Source of the DNA: Butyrivibrio sp.
Lineage (GTDB): Bacteria; Bacillota; Clostridia; Lachnospirales; Lachnospiraceae
DNA: 64,000 nucleotides
NCBI GenBank assembly: GCA_017535785.1
Contig: JAFXTN010000003.1
Coordinates: 1 to 64,000, forward strand
Direction of reading: 5' to 3'
The notes beneath the pieces were generated by a model. The model was not told the DNA's origin. It saw nothing but the letters and a program-made list of their open reading frames with translations, and searched no databases. Made by a program: the position numbers and the translations under genes. This document shows, in pieces, positions 15,905 to 25,611 of the stretch; the stretch's first letter is position 1, and the number at the start of each line of letters is the position of its first letter.

Positions 15905-17479
15905 ATGTTTAGTTCAATTACTTCGGGAGCCGTTAGGGGCATTGACTCTTACATTATGAAGGTTGAGGTCGATGTGTCGGATGGGCTGCCCGGATTCAAT
16001 ATGGTTGGCTTTATGAGCGGTGATGTGAAGGAGGCCGGCGCCAGAGTTAAGGTTGCGCTTAAGAACGTGGGATACAAGGTTCCTGTTGCTAAGATTACGG
16101 TCAACCTTTCACCTGCGGTTATAAGAAAAGAAGGAATTGTTGTGGACCTGCCTATTGCGGTTGGTATTTTGACAGCGACGGGAGATATCAAAGAGGAAGC
16201 GGTAAAAGACATCCTATTTCTTGGCGAGATAGGTCTTGATGGTGACATTCGTCCGATAAAGGGAACGCTTCCCATAGTTACTAAGGCTAAGAGCAAGGGA
16301 TACAAGACGATAATCCTGCCTAAGAAGAATGCCAAAGAGGGTGCGGTAGTGCCCGGTATGAAGATTGTGGGAATCAGTTCGCTTCAGGAAGTTATAGCAT
16401 ATCTGTCTGCGAACGAGAAGGAGCGCGACGAGCTTATTCCACCGACGAAGGTTGATATAAAGAGTCTTTTTACCGAAAAAGATATCTATGACGACAAGCT
16501 CGATTTTTCCGATATCAACGGACAGGCGGGAGCCAAAAGAGCTGCAGAGATAGCAGCAGCGGGCTTTCATCATATTCTTTTGGTCGGACCTCCCGGAACG
16601 GGAAAAAGCATGATAGCTAAGAGAATCCCGACGATACTTCCGCCGCTCTCCGAAGATGAGAGCATGGAGGTCACTTCGATCTATTCCGTTGCGGGAAGGA
16701 TGCCCGACAATAAAGCGCTCATTACAAAAAGACCATTCATGAGTACGCACCACATGGTGACGGAATCAGCGCTCGTGGGCGGCGGAGGCATTCCAAGGCC
16801 GGGACTTATATCCCTTGCGCACAGAGGAGTTCTTTTTCTCGATGAAATGGCGGAGTTTCCAAGATCGATCATAGACATGCTAAGACAGCCGATGGAGGAT
16901 AAGATCGTCAACATAACAAGGAGCAAGGGTAACTATACATACCCCGCGGATTTCCAATTGGTAGGCGCGATGAATCCCTGTCCGTGCGGATACTATCCCG
17001 ACAGAAACAAGTGCACCTGTCTTCCGCATGAGATCAAGAGATATCTTTCACACATTTCGGGGCCGATATTAGACAGGATAGATATAGTCGTGGAGGTTCC
17101 GAAGGTGGATATCGCCGATCTTTCAAGCAAGGTCAAAAGAGCCGGTGAATCAAGCAGGCAGATCCGCGAGAGGGTCATGAAGGCAAGGAGGATACAGCAA
17201 GAGCGATTCGCGGGAAGCGAGATTTCTTTTAACTCGCAGATGACTCCCAAGGAAATTGAGAAGTACTGTAAGCTTGGGACCGCAGAGCAGGCTTTTATGG
17301 AACAGTCCTTTTGCATGATGGACTTAAGCGCGAGGACCTATCACAAGGTGCTTAAGCTTGCGCGGACGATAGCGGATCTTGAGGGAGCGGCAAATATCGA
17401 AAAGGTGCATCTCATGGAGGCACTCAGCTATCGGATGTCCGACGGACAATATTGGAACAACAGAGAGGAAAGTGAATGA
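15905..17479 (+). CDS. comM: ComM/YifB-family AAA+ helicase (Mg-chelatase-like)
   Basis: The 524-residue protein is of the YifB/ComM family: an N-terminal Lon-like ChlI fold (AVRGIDSYIMKVEVDVSDGLPGFNMVG), a linker, then an AAA+ domain with Walker A VGPPGTGKSMIAKRIP (about 226-241), Walker B GVLFLDEMAEF and the MNPCPCGYY cysteine motif, and a C-terminal helical domain (SARTYHKVLKLARTIADL). ComM is a hexameric helicase promoting branch migration during integration of taken-up DNA. AGAGGAAG lies five bases before the start. It overlaps dprA by four bases, so both are one operon for DNA processing. Confidence 0.93.
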   Translation: MFSSITSGAVRGIDSYIMKVEVDVSDGLPGFNMVGFMSGDVKEAGARVKVALKNVGYKVPVAKITVNLSPAVIRKEGIVVDLPIAVGILTATGDIKEEAVKDILFLGEIGLDGDIRPIKGTLPIVTKAKSKGYKTIILPKKNAKEGAVVPGMKIVGISSLQEVIAYLSANEKERDELIPPTKVDIKSLFTEKDIYDDKLDFSDINGQAGAKRAAEIAAAGFHHILLVGPPGTGKSMIAKRIPTILPPLSEDESMEVTSIYSVAGRMPDNKALITKRPFMSTHHMVTESALVGGGGIPRPGLISLAHRGVLFLDEMAEFPRSIIDMLRQPMEDKIVNITRSKGNYTYPADFQLVGAMNPCPCGYYPDRNKCTCLPHEIKRYLSHISGPILDRIDIVVEVPKVDIADLSSKVKRAGESSRQIRERVMKARRIQQERFAGSEISFNSQMTPKEIEKYCKLGTAEQAFMEQSFCMMDLSARTYHKVLKLARTIADLEGAANIEKVHLMEALSYRMSDGQYWNNREESE

Positions 17480-18570
17480 TAAACAGCTTAACAGAAAATG
17501 ATTACGCGCTTTGGCTTTTTAACATAAGAGGGATCGGGAATAAAGCGATAGATAAGCTTCTTTGCGGAGACAGGACCTGTAAAGAGATCTACAGCATGGA
17601 TAAAAAAGAGCTTTCTATGATCCTTAGTCCCAAGCAGGTCGAATCACTTATGAAATCCCGCAATGTATGGGATTTTGAAAAGGAAAGGAGAAAGCTTGAA
17701 AATAATGGGATCAGATTCATCTCAAGGATAGACGATGAGTATCCCGAAAAGCTCAAGAATATAGCTGATCCGCCGTTTGCCCTTTATGTCAAAGGAAGAC
17801 TCCCCGATCCCGAAAGACCCTCCGTTGCGATCATCGGAGCAAGGATGTGTTCGGAGTATGGAAGATATATGGCAAGGCAGCTCGGAAGAGGACTGGCGTT
17901 TGCCGGAGTTCAGGTGATAAGCGGTATGGCGAGAGGAATAGACGGTATCAGCCAAAAGGCGGCGCTCCAGGCGGGAGGCCAATCTTACGGTGTCGTTGGA
18001 TGCGGAGTGGATGTCTGCTATCCCGATGAGAACAGAGATGTATATGAAGAGCTTTGTCTTAGCGGCGGTGTGATATCTGAGTTTCCACCCGGAACCGAAC
18101 CCAAGGCATCCTTTTTTCCCCTTAGGAACAGGATAATCAGTGCACTCTCAGATGTCGTGGTTGTCGTCGAAGCAAGGCGTAAATCCGGAACACAGATCAC
18201 GGTCGATACTGCTCTTGAGCAGGGAAAAGAGGTTTTGGCGTGTCCCGGAAGGCTGACGGACAGACTGAGCGATGGTTGCAATTACCTGATAAGCCAGGGA
18301 GCAGGAGTAGTTATCGATGTAAATGATGTCATAGACAGGCTTTGGCATGTGAAGAACAGGTCCGGTGTGCACGATCCTGAAGAGGCGCTTGAAACCGCGA
18401 TTCTTGAATCTGTTGACGTAATTCCGATTTCGGCTTCAGGCATATTGGAGATGATCTCGGACAAGGGGATCGATATTTCCGTTCCGGAACTCATGAAGAA
18501 ACTTTTTGACATGAGCAATATGGGAAAGATAGCACAAAATGGGGTTTATTTCTTAAAACGTGAGTTTTGA
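17476..18570 (+). CDS. dprA: DNA-processing protein DprA
   Basis: The 364-residue protein has an N-terminal helix-hairpin-helix/SAM-like region and the DprA Rossmann domain: VAIIGARMCSEYGRYMA, VISGMARGIDGISQKAAL, GVVGCGVDVCYPDENRDVYE and RNRIISALSDVVVVVEARRKSGTQITVD. A C-terminal winged-helix-like part follows (ISASGILEMISDKGIDISVPEL). DprA loads RecA on incoming single-stranded DNA during transformation. It starts at an ATG overlapping the comM stop. The usual next gene, topA, is absent here; the operon ends and a sugar operon begins. Confidence 0.95.
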   Translation: MINSLTENDYALWLFNIRGIGNKAIDKLLCGDRTCKEIYSMDKKELSMILSPKQVESLMKSRNVWDFEKERRKLENNGIRFISRIDDEYPEKLKNIADPPFALYVKGRLPDPERPSVAIIGARMCSEYGRYMARQLGRGLAFAGVQVISGMARGIDGISQKAALQAGGQSYGVVGCGVDVCYPDENRDVYEELCLSGGVISEFPPGTEPKASFFPLRNRIISALSDVVVVVEARRKSGTQITVDTALEQGKEVLACPGRLTDRLSDGCNYLISQGAGVVIDVNDVIDRLWHVKNRSGVHDPEEALETAILESVDVIPISASGILEMISDKGIDISVPELMKKLFDMSNMGKIAQNGVYFLKREF

Positions 18571-18586
18571 GCGTAAAATAGGGAAA

Positions 18587-18600
18587 CGTTACCGGTAACG
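18587..18600. promoter_or_regulatory. LacI-type operator, upstream copy
   Basis: CGTTACCGGTAACG is a perfect 14-base palindrome with the central CG step that LacI-family regulators prefer. It lies 86 bases before the -10 region of the sugar operon. Confidence 0.65.
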
Positions 18601-18672
18601 ATACCGAAAATCAAAAAAGTCAATATGCATTTTATATAAATTGACAAAGAAATAATCATAGAATGTGCTTTA

Positions 18673-18701
18673 TTGACAAAAAACCGTCTAGGTCATAAGC
18701 T
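18673..18701 (+). promoter_or_regulatory. Promoter of the sugar operon
   Basis: TTGACA (18673-18678) and TAAGCT (18696-18701) are separated by 17 bases, with a predicted transcription start near 18708. Another TTGACA at about 18642 lacks a good -10. Confidence 0.6.
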
Positions 18702-18712
18702 AATTTTAGAGC

Positions 18713-18731
18713 AACCGTTTGCGCAATAACG
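18713..18731. promoter_or_regulatory. LacI-type operator, downstream copy
   Basis: AACCGTTTGCGCAATAACG is an imperfect dyad around TTGCGCAA, just after the predicted transcription start, where a bound repressor would block the promoter. With the copy at 18587 it could form a loop. Confidence 0.5.
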
Positions 18732-18764
18732 TGCGAGCGGAATGTCAACTATGGAGGGTTTAAA

Positions 18765-19997
18765 ATGAAAAAGAGATTGGTTTCAGTTTTGATGGCTGCT
18801 ACAGTCTTAGCTACATTGTTTACCGGATGCGGTGGCAAGAAGAGCGATTTTGGTAGCGGAGAAGTTAAAGTTTGGGTTGCTGATAATGTTGTTGATTTCA
18901 CCAACAATCAGATCAATGAGTTTAAGAAAGCTCACCCCGAATTTGACGGATATACATTCAATGTTGAAGCTACAGGTGAAGGCGATGCAGCCGGCAATAT
19001 GATCACAGACGTTAAGGCAGGTGCCGATATCTATGTATTTGCTCAGGACCAGATCGCAAGACTTGTTTCAGCAGGAGCACTTGAGGAAGTTGAGCCTGAG
19101 AATGCCAAGAAGGTTAAGGCTGAGAACGACGCCGGCGCCGTTGCGGCAGCTACAGTTGGTGAGAAGCTCTATGCTTATCCCATCACTTCCGATAACGGAT
19201 ATTTCCTTTATTATGACAAGAGCGTTGTAAAGGATCCTTCAACACTTGAAGGCATCATTGCTGATTGTGAGGCAGCAGGAAAGAACTTCTACTTTGAAGC
19301 TAATTCCGGTTGGTATCAGACAGCATTCTTCTTCGGAGCAGGCGCTCAGCTCTCATATGAGACTGACGATGCCGGTAACTTCACAAAGTGTAATGCTTCT
19401 TATGCATCACCTGAAGGTGTTGTAGCGCTTAAGGAGATCATCGAGGTTACATCTTCAAAGGCTTTCAAGAACGGTTCAGCTATCAGCAATGCAACAGACG
19501 TTGGTGCTATCGTAGACGGAACATGGGATGCCGAGGCTGTTAAGGAAGTATTCGGTGACAACTACGCATGTTCTAAGCTTCCTTCATTCGAGGGAGCAGA
19601 CGGCAAGACATATCAGATGAGCGGATTTGGTGGATTCAAGCTTCTTGGTGTTAAGCCTCAGGAAGATGAGAACAAGCTCGCTGTATGTGATGCACTTGCA
19701 GAGTTCCTTTCAAGCGAAGAAGTTCAGCTTGCAAGATACGAAGCAGTTAACTGGGGACCTTCAAACCTCAAAGCTCAGCAGTCTGACGTTGTTAAAGCCG
19801 ATGTAGCTCTTTCAGCACTTGCAGATCAGCTTCAGTACACAATCCCTCAGGGACAGTATCCCGGAGAGTACTGGGATCTTGCTAAGTCACTCGGAGATTC
19901 TGTTATCGCAGGAGAGATCTCAGCAGCATCAAGTGATGACGATCTCAACAAGGCTCTTTCAGATTTCCAGACAACATGTGAGAGTTACGCTAAATAA
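18765..19997 (+). CDS. Sugar ABC transporter substrate-binding lipoprotein (family 1)
   Basis: The 410-residue protein has a lipoprotein signal peptide with lipobox LFTGC (Cys at about 22) and a family 1 extracellular solute-binding fold similar to maltose-type binding proteins (VKVWVADNVVDFTNNQINEF, DIYVFAQDQIARLVSAGALEEV, YAYPITSDNGYFLYYDKS). It is anchored outside the membrane and captures an oligosaccharide for the two permeases downstream. AGGAGG-like TGGAGGG lies eight bases before the start. Codon bias is strong, which fits high expression of binding proteins. The GH35 enzyme in the operon suggests a beta-galactoside ligand, but this is inference. Confidence 0.92.
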   Translation: MKKRLVSVLMAATVLATLFTGCGGKKSDFGSGEVKVWVADNVVDFTNNQINEFKKAHPEFDGYTFNVEATGEGDAAGNMITDVKAGADIYVFAQDQIARLVSAGALEEVEPENAKKVKAENDAGAVAAATVGEKLYAYPITSDNGYFLYYDKSVVKDPSTLEGIIADCEAAGKNFYFEANSGWYQTAFFFGAGAQLSYETDDAGNFTKCNASYASPEGVVALKEIIEVTSSKAFKNGSAISNATDVGAIVDGTWDAEAVKEVFGDNYACSKLPSFEGADGKTYQMSGFGGFKLLGVKPQEDENKLAVCDALAEFLSSEEVQLARYEAVNWGPSNLKAQQSDVVKADVALSALADQLQYTIPQGQYPGEYWDLAKSLGDSVIAGEISAASSDDDLNKALSDFQTTCESYAK

Positions 19998-20020
19998 TTA
20001 AACGGATAAAAAGACTATGT

Positions 20021-20047
20021 GGGCTCGGATTCGTAATGTTTCCGAGC
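20021..20047 (+). terminator. Intercistronic hairpin after the binding-protein gene
   Basis: GGCTCGGA (20021-20028) pairs with TCCGAGCC (20040-20047). No T run follows, so it more likely stabilises the upstream message or causes partial attenuation, giving more binding protein than permease. Confidence 0.65.
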
Positions 20048-20089
20048 CTATATAATAATTAAGAGCAATTAAAAGAAAAGGAGCTGAAT

Positions 20090-21466
20090 ATGGCACGGGG
20101 TACCAAGGAAAAGAAAAAGAACGCGCTTCTTTCAGGGTTAAGGGAGATAGGAACTACTTTTAAAGAAGGGGATATAAAGACCAGATTGTCATACTTTATA
20201 TTTGGTCTGGGTCCGATCCTCAGAGGGCAGATCCTCATAGGGGTGACGCTTTTGTTATGCGAGGTTTTGTTCATCGTATACATGGCGGCCTTTGGATGGG
20301 GATATCTTTCCAAGATAACTACTCTCGGAACGACTTTGACACATAAGGTTGGAAGAAAGACAGTATACGGAGACAACAGTTTTCTTATCCTGCTGTTCGG
20401 CGTCCTTAGCGTGTTTGCGGTTATGGCGCTGATAGCTGTCTGGTATCTGAATGTAAAAGAGAATCGCAAAGAGGAGCTTTTGCTAAAAGAAGGAAAGACT
20501 CTTCCTACGAATAAAGCCGTCTTCATGTCTCTTTTTGATGAGAATTTCCATAAGACACTTCTCGCCATTCCGGTGACGGGAATTTTTGTGTTTACAGTGC
20601 TTCCCATAGCATTTATGATCCTCGTCGCGTTTACCAACTACGACAAGAATCATCAGTCGCCATCCAATCTTTTTACCTGGGTAGGACTTGATAACTTTAA
20701 GAATATCTTATCTTTCGGAACTCAGGGAATGGGCTCTACTTTCGTAAGAGTTTTGGCATGGACACTTGTGTGGGCATTCCTCGCAACGTTCGTTGACTAT
20801 TTCCTCGGACTTGGAGTTGCAATGCTCATCAATAAAAAAGGAATCAAATTCAAAAAACTGTGGAGAACGATCCTGGTACTTACCATTGCCGTTCCGCAGT
20901 TCGTATCTCTTTTGTACATCATGAGATTGTTTGCACCCGACGGACTTATAAACGGATACCTCATTAAATGGGGACTCATAAAGAGCTATATTCCGTTCTG
21001 GGCGGATCCGATGCTTGCAAGGATAACTATCCTGGTAGTAAATATCTGGATCGGAATTCCTTACATGATGCTCATCACAACGGGTATTCTCATGAATATC
21101 CCCGAGGACCTTTATGAGAGCGCAAGGATAGACGGAGCCAGCGGATGGCAGATGTTTAGACGTATCACGCTTCCATACATGATGTTTGTAACAGGTCCTT
21201 ATCTGCTTACCCAGTTTACGGGTAACCTCAATAACTTTAACGTAATCTATCTTCTCACTCAGGGAAGACCGCAGTCCATGAGTCTTAAGGGCAACGCGGG
21301 CAATACGGATCTTCTTGTTACATGGCTTTATAAGATGACCGTAAACGAGACCAATTACAAGATGGCAGCCGTAATAGGAATCATGGTATTTATCGTTACC
21401 GCCGTGGTTATGTTATCTGTTTACAACAGGCTTCCGTCTGTACGTGATGAGGAGGGATTCCAATAA
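20090..21466 (+). CDS. Sugar ABC transporter permease, MalF type
   Basis: The 458-residue membrane protein has an N-terminal region with two extra helices and a charged stretch (about 1-150), then the six-helix permease core. The EAA loop that contacts the ATPase reads YESARIDGASGWQMFRRITLPYM (about 341-363). The FTNYDKNHQSPSNLFTWVGLDNF segment is typical of MalF-like permeases. It lies 92 bases after the binding-protein gene and overlaps the next permease by one base (TAATG). The start has AAAGGAG seven bases upstream. Confidence 0.93.
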   Translation: MARGTKEKKKNALLSGLREIGTTFKEGDIKTRLSYFIFGLGPILRGQILIGVTLLLCEVLFIVYMAAFGWGYLSKITTLGTTLTHKVGRKTVYGDNSFLILLFGVLSVFAVMALIAVWYLNVKENRKEELLLKEGKTLPTNKAVFMSLFDENFHKTLLAIPVTGIFVFTVLPIAFMILVAFTNYDKNHQSPSNLFTWVGLDNFKNILSFGTQGMGSTFVRVLAWTLVWAFLATFVDYFLGLGVAMLINKKGIKFKKLWRTILVLTIAVPQFVSLLYIMRLFAPDGLINGYLIKWGLIKSYIPFWADPMLARITILVVNIWIGIPYMMLITTGILMNIPEDLYESARIDGASGWQMFRRITLPYMMFVTGPYLLTQFTGNLNNFNVIYLLTQGRPQSMSLKGNAGNTDLLVTWLYKMTVNETNYKMAAVIGIMVFIVTAVVMLSVYNRLPSVRDEEGFQ

Positions 21467-22317
21467 TGAAAAAGAAAAGAGCGATCGAAAATGCAGTGAC
21501 CTATGCGGTCCTAATAATCATAAGTATCATATGGCTGTTCCCGTTTGTGGGACTTGTGCTTCAGAGCTTCAGAAGCTATGCCACAGAATACGGCGGAATG
21601 GTCAACTATCTTGTGCCTAAATCATTTTCGCTAGATAACTATAAATTCCTGTTTTCGGGAGAGACCAATTATGTAAGATGGTATGCCAATACGCTTATTA
21701 TCGCGTTTTTTGTGGCACTCTTCCAGACTATCATCATTCTCTGTGTAAGCTATGCGCTTTCAAGAATGAGATTTACGGGACGTACATTCCTCATGAAATT
21801 CTGGCTTATACTCGGAATGTTCCCCGGCTTCCTTACCATGATATGTCTGTACTTCCTTTTAAAGCAGTTCGGACTCACTCAGGAAGGTGCGGTTCCCGGA
21901 CTTATCCTTGTATCTATAGCAAGCTCCGGAATGCAGTATTATGTCTGCAAAGGCTTTTTTGATACTATTCCGAAGGCGCTTGATGAAGCCGCAAGGATTG
22001 ACGGAGCTTCAAGAGCAAGGATCTTCGTTTCCATGATCCTTCCTATAATCAAGCCCATCATTATCTACACCGCACTGGTAGCATTTATGGCACCTTGGTG
22101 CGACTACGTATTTGCTTCTTATGTAGCTTTCGGACATGATCCCAGCTACAACGTAGCGGTTGCGATGACAAGATGGGTATGGACCAATGACTACCAGGGT
22201 TATTTCACAAGATTCTGCGCCGGTGGCGTACTAATATCAGTTCCTGTAACTTTGTTGTTTATGTTCCTTCAGAAGTACTATGTTGAAGGTGTTACGGGCG
22301 GTGCCGTTAAAGGCTGA
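21466..22317 (+). CDS. Sugar ABC transporter permease, MalG type
   Basis: The 283-residue protein has six membrane helices and the EAA loop LDEAARIDGASRARIFVSMILPIIKP (about 177-202). The first helix (ISIIWLFPFVGLVLQSF) and the MalG-like middle (FLMKFWLILGMFPGFLTMICLYFLL) are as expected. With the MalF-type protein it forms the membrane channel. The operon has no ATPase, so a shared MsmX/MsmK-type ATPase elsewhere in the genome must drive it. Confidence 0.94.
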   Translation: MKKKRAIENAVTYAVLIIISIIWLFPFVGLVLQSFRSYATEYGGMVNYLVPKSFSLDNYKFLFSGETNYVRWYANTLIIAFFVALFQTIIILCVSYALSRMRFTGRTFLMKFWLILGMFPGFLTMICLYFLLKQFGLTQEGAVPGLILVSIASSGMQYYVCKGFFDTIPKALDEAARIDGASRARIFVSMILPIIKPIIIYTALVAFMAPWCDYVFASYVAFGHDPSYNVAVAMTRWVWTNDYQGYFTRFCAGGVLISVPVTLLFMFLQKYYVEGVTGGAVKG

Positions 22318-22359
22318 TAGAACCTCAGGCACTTGCTTCGTCCCCCACGAGGTAATGAT

Positions 22360-23379
22360 ATGTCCGGTAAAAAGATCACGATATCAGATATCGCCAATGC
22401 CCTGGGAATCTCAAAGACAACGGTCTCAAGAGCTATCTCCGGAAAAGGAAGGATAGGCTCGGGTACCAAGGATAAGGTGATGGATTATGTGGAAAAAAAT
22501 AACTACGAGCCCAATATGATGGCAAAGGCGCTTGCCAATCAGAAGTATTCAGGTAATCAAAGGACTTATAATCTGGCGGTTGTCTGGCCTGATGACTACA
22601 GCGCCATGGAAATCCCGTTTTTCCAAAAGCTCATCGTAGGTATTGCAGAGATCGCAGCTAATTACGGCTATGACATCATGCTCACGATGGCAGCGGAAGA
22701 CAATATCACCGGTCTAAAGAGAATAGTCGAAAACCACAAGGTTGACGGAGCTATCCTCACAAGAACGCTTGTTGACGATGTTCCTGCGGTTTACTTAAAG
22801 GAGCGCGGCGTTCCGTTTGTGGTTGTCGGAAGCACGGATTATCAGGACATACTATGGATAGACAATGATAACTATGATGCGTGCGTGGAGCTTGTCGAAT
22901 ATCTTTTGGGAAAAGGCCTGACAAGGCTTGCTCTCATAGGAGGCTCCAAGAACCATATAATCACAAGGACAAGGTTTAAGGCATTTCGCGATGCGCATGA
23001 GAAGATCGGACTTAAGATCGACGAGGGAATAGTCTATCTTGATATCGAGAACACGCAAAAGCTTGATGATGCGATAAAGGACATCTTTAAGAAGGATGTC
23101 GAAGGCATTGTCTGTATGGATGACGGATTTGTCGGAGAAGTGCTGGCAAAGTGCTCGGAAGCGGGAGTTCGGATCCCTGAAGATATCAAGGTTGCATCTT
23201 TTTATGACAGCACCTTTTTGGAAAATTCAATACCTTCTGTCACATCACTTCGCTTTAACGACAGGAACCTGGGAGCTGTCACGGCGTCAGCTCTTATAAG
23301 GAGCATAGAAGGTGAGACGGTTTCAAGCCAGAGACTTAAGAACCACGAGATCATGCTTCGAAAGAGCACAGAGTGCTGA
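22360..23379 (+). CDS. LacI-family transcriptional regulator of the sugar operon
   Basis: The 339-residue protein has the LacI helix-turn-helix at its N-terminus (ITISDIANALGISKTTVSRAISGKGRIG), the hinge region, and a periplasmic-binding-like sugar-sensing domain (AVVWPDDYSAMEIPFFQKLIVGIAEIA...GLTRLALIGGSKNHIITRTRFKAF). ATG 22360 has ACGAGGT seven bases upstream, while the longer frame from TTG 22333 has none. It lies within the operon it presumably represses through the palindromes at 18587 and 18713, a self-controlling arrangement in which sugar releases it. Confidence 0.93.
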   Translation: MSGKKITISDIANALGISKTTVSRAISGKGRIGSGTKDKVMDYVEKNNYEPNMMAKALANQKYSGNQRTYNLAVVWPDDYSAMEIPFFQKLIVGIAEIAANYGYDIMLTMAAEDNITGLKRIVENHKVDGAILTRTLVDDVPAVYLKERGVPFVVVGSTDYQDILWIDNDNYDACVELVEYLLGKGLTRLALIGGSKNHIITRTRFKAFRDAHEKIGLKIDEGIVYLDIENTQKLDDAIKDIFKKDVEGIVCMDDGFVGEVLAKCSEAGVRIPEDIKVASFYDSTFLENSIPSVTSLRFNDRNLGAVTASALIRSIEGETVSSQRLKNHEIMLRKSTEC

Positions 23380-23421
23380 TCTTTTCGTAAACTTTTTTGA
23401 TGAATTTGATGAGGTTATTTT

Positions 23422-25611
23422 ATGCATATAGATAAAGACTCCAAGATTTCTTTTGACCCCGTAAGCCTTCTGGTGGACGGAAAGCGCTGGTACCCCATGA
23501 TGGGCGAGATGCATTTTTCAAGATGCCCCAAAAAGTATTGGGAGCAGGAACTTCTTAAGATGAAGGCCGGCGGTATAGATATAATTTCGCTTTATGTTAT
23601 CTGGATACACCATGAGGAGATCCAAGGAAAATTTGATTTTACGGGCGACAGGGATCTGAGAGAGTTCCTTGAGACCGTTAAGAAATGCGGCCTTTACAAC
23701 GTACTTAGGATAGGTCCGTGGGCACACGGCGAAGCCAGAAACGGAGGATTCCCCGACTGGCTTTTAAAGGACGGAGAAGAAAACGGCTATGAAGTGAGGA
23801 CCGACGATCCCAAGTATCTTGCGCATGTAAGGACTTTCTATGAAAAGACCTTTGAGCAGGTGAAAGGTCTTTTTATCAAGGACAACGGTCCTATAATAGG
23901 CATCCAGATTGAAAACGAATACGGACACTGCGGCGGAAAGACCGGAGAAGAAGGCGAGCAGCACATGAGAACTCTAAGGAATATGGCCTGGGAGATCGGT
24001 TTTGATGCGCCTTTATATACGGCAACCGGCTGGGGCGGAGCTGTTACGGGCGGAATGGTCCCTGTTATGGGCGGATATTGCGAGGCTCCGTGGGATCAAA
24101 GACTCACTGAGATCGAGCCAAGCGGCAACTATATTTTTACGAGAGAGAGAAACGATCACAATATAGGTTCCGACTACGGACTCGGCGTCGGCATCACATT
24201 TGATCAGGATAAATTCCCGTTCCTTACGGCTGAGCTCGGCGGAGGACTTCAGGTGACACATCACAGAAGACCTATCGCGACAGGGCTTGATACTGCTGCG
24301 ATGACAATGACCAAGATAGGCTGCGGCGCCAATCTCCTTGGATATTATATGTATCACGGCGGAACCAATCCGAAGGGAAAACTTACGACTCTTCAGGAGA
24401 CGAGAGAATCAGGCTACCCCAACGATCTTCCCGCATATTCCTATGACTTTAATGCTCCCCTTAGAGAGTACGGTCAGATGGAGGATACCTACAGAGAAGT
24501 CAGGATGATCGCAAGCTTTATACATGATTTTGGCGATGATCTCTGCGACATGCCTTATACGGAGCAGCCGGGCAATCCTCTTAAGCCCACAAATCTAACG
24601 GATCTTCGTACTTCCGTAAGATACAAGCAAAGAAAAGATTCCAAAGGAAATGCGTATAACAGCGGATATCTTTTTGTAAATAATTATCAGAGACGTTATA
24701 AGATGGCGCTCCACAAGGATATAGCGCCGACGGCGTACAAAGAGGACGGAACCGAGCTTGCTTCTTTTGCCAAAAGAGATATCGCGGACGGAGACTTTTT
24801 CTTTTACCCGTTCGGAATGCCTCTTGGCGACAAAGCGCTCATCTCGATCGACGCTACGCCCCTTTGCATCGTGAATGACATAGACGGAAAGGGAAGTAAG
24901 GGCTATGTCTTCTATACGGATACAGACAGAGAGGTTGCTTTTGATATAGAGGGTGATATGGAAGGAAACAAGATCATCATCCTTACAAGGAGCGAAGCTC
25001 TGCGCTCATCCAAGATCGTAGTTGGAGGAAAGGAGCATCTTATCATCTCTGACGCCGAGCCTATTACAGGTGCTGACGGCAAAGTGAGCCTCTATCTTAA
25101 CGTTGAAAACGGTGATAGCATAAAGCCTTCATTCAGGGCTTATCCGGAGCTTAAAAAGACACCGGATAAATTTGGATTAAGTAAAAAGAGTGATGCTTCA
25201 AACACCTTTGCAGACGGAGATGCGCTTGCGTTATATGAGTGCAAGGAAGCGTTCAGTAATGATGCGACGGCTTCATTTGACTTTGAGGATGGAAAGGGCC
25301 GCATAAAGATAAACGGCAAAGTGCCTCAGATGAACGAGCTTTTCATGCATATGACCTATGCGGGAGATTCAGGCGAGATAAAGCATAACGGCGAAGTTAT
25401 AGCTGATAATTTCTATACGGGACAGAAGTGGGAAGTAGGTCTCGACAGATTTATGGGCGATAACGGATGCGCTGCGTTTGAGATAGATATAAAGCCTCTC
25501 AACGAGGGAGATAAGATCTATTTGCAGGAGTGGCCTAAGATGGATAAAGGCACCGCTTGCAGGCTTGAGAGTATAGAATTATTTGCTCAATATCGTATCA
25601 ATATTTACTAA
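23422..25611 (+). CDS. Glycoside hydrolase family 35 beta-galactosidase
   Basis: The 729-residue cytoplasmic enzyme has a GH35 (beta/alpha)8 domain in the first 330 residues: GEMHFSRCPKKYWEQELLKMKAGGIDIISLYVIW, RIGPWAHGEARNGGFPDWL and IGIQIENEYGHCGG with the acid/base Glu. The nucleophile Glu is probably the one in PFLTAELGGGLQ. The C-terminal 370 residues are beta-sandwich domains. No signal peptide is present, so it cleaves terminal beta-galactose from imported oligosaccharides. GAGG lies eight bases before ATG 23422. It follows the regulator gene by 42 bases and ends the operon. Confidence 0.92.
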   Translation: MHIDKDSKISFDPVSLLVDGKRWYPMMGEMHFSRCPKKYWEQELLKMKAGGIDIISLYVIWIHHEEIQGKFDFTGDRDLREFLETVKKCGLYNVLRIGPWAHGEARNGGFPDWLLKDGEENGYEVRTDDPKYLAHVRTFYEKTFEQVKGLFIKDNGPIIGIQIENEYGHCGGKTGEEGEQHMRTLRNMAWEIGFDAPLYTATGWGGAVTGGMVPVMGGYCEAPWDQRLTEIEPSGNYIFTRERNDHNIGSDYGLGVGITFDQDKFPFLTAELGGGLQVTHHRRPIATGLDTAAMTMTKIGCGANLLGYYMYHGGTNPKGKLTTLQETRESGYPNDLPAYSYDFNAPLREYGQMEDTYREVRMIASFIHDFGDDLCDMPYTEQPGNPLKPTNLTDLRTSVRYKQRKDSKGNAYNSGYLFVNNYQRRYKMALHKDIAPTAYKEDGTELASFAKRDIADGDFFFYPFGMPLGDKALISIDATPLCIVNDIDGKGSKGYVFYTDTDREVAFDIEGDMEGNKIIILTRSEALRSSKIVVGGKEHLIISDAEPITGADGKVSLYLNVENGDSIKPSFRAYPELKKTPDKFGLSKKSDASNTFADGDALALYECKEAFSNDATASFDFEDGKGRIKINGKVPQMNELFMHMTYAGDSGEIKHNGEVIADNFYTGQKWEVGLDRFMGDNGCAAFEIDIKPLNEGDKIYLQEWPKMDKGTACRLESIELFAQYRINIY

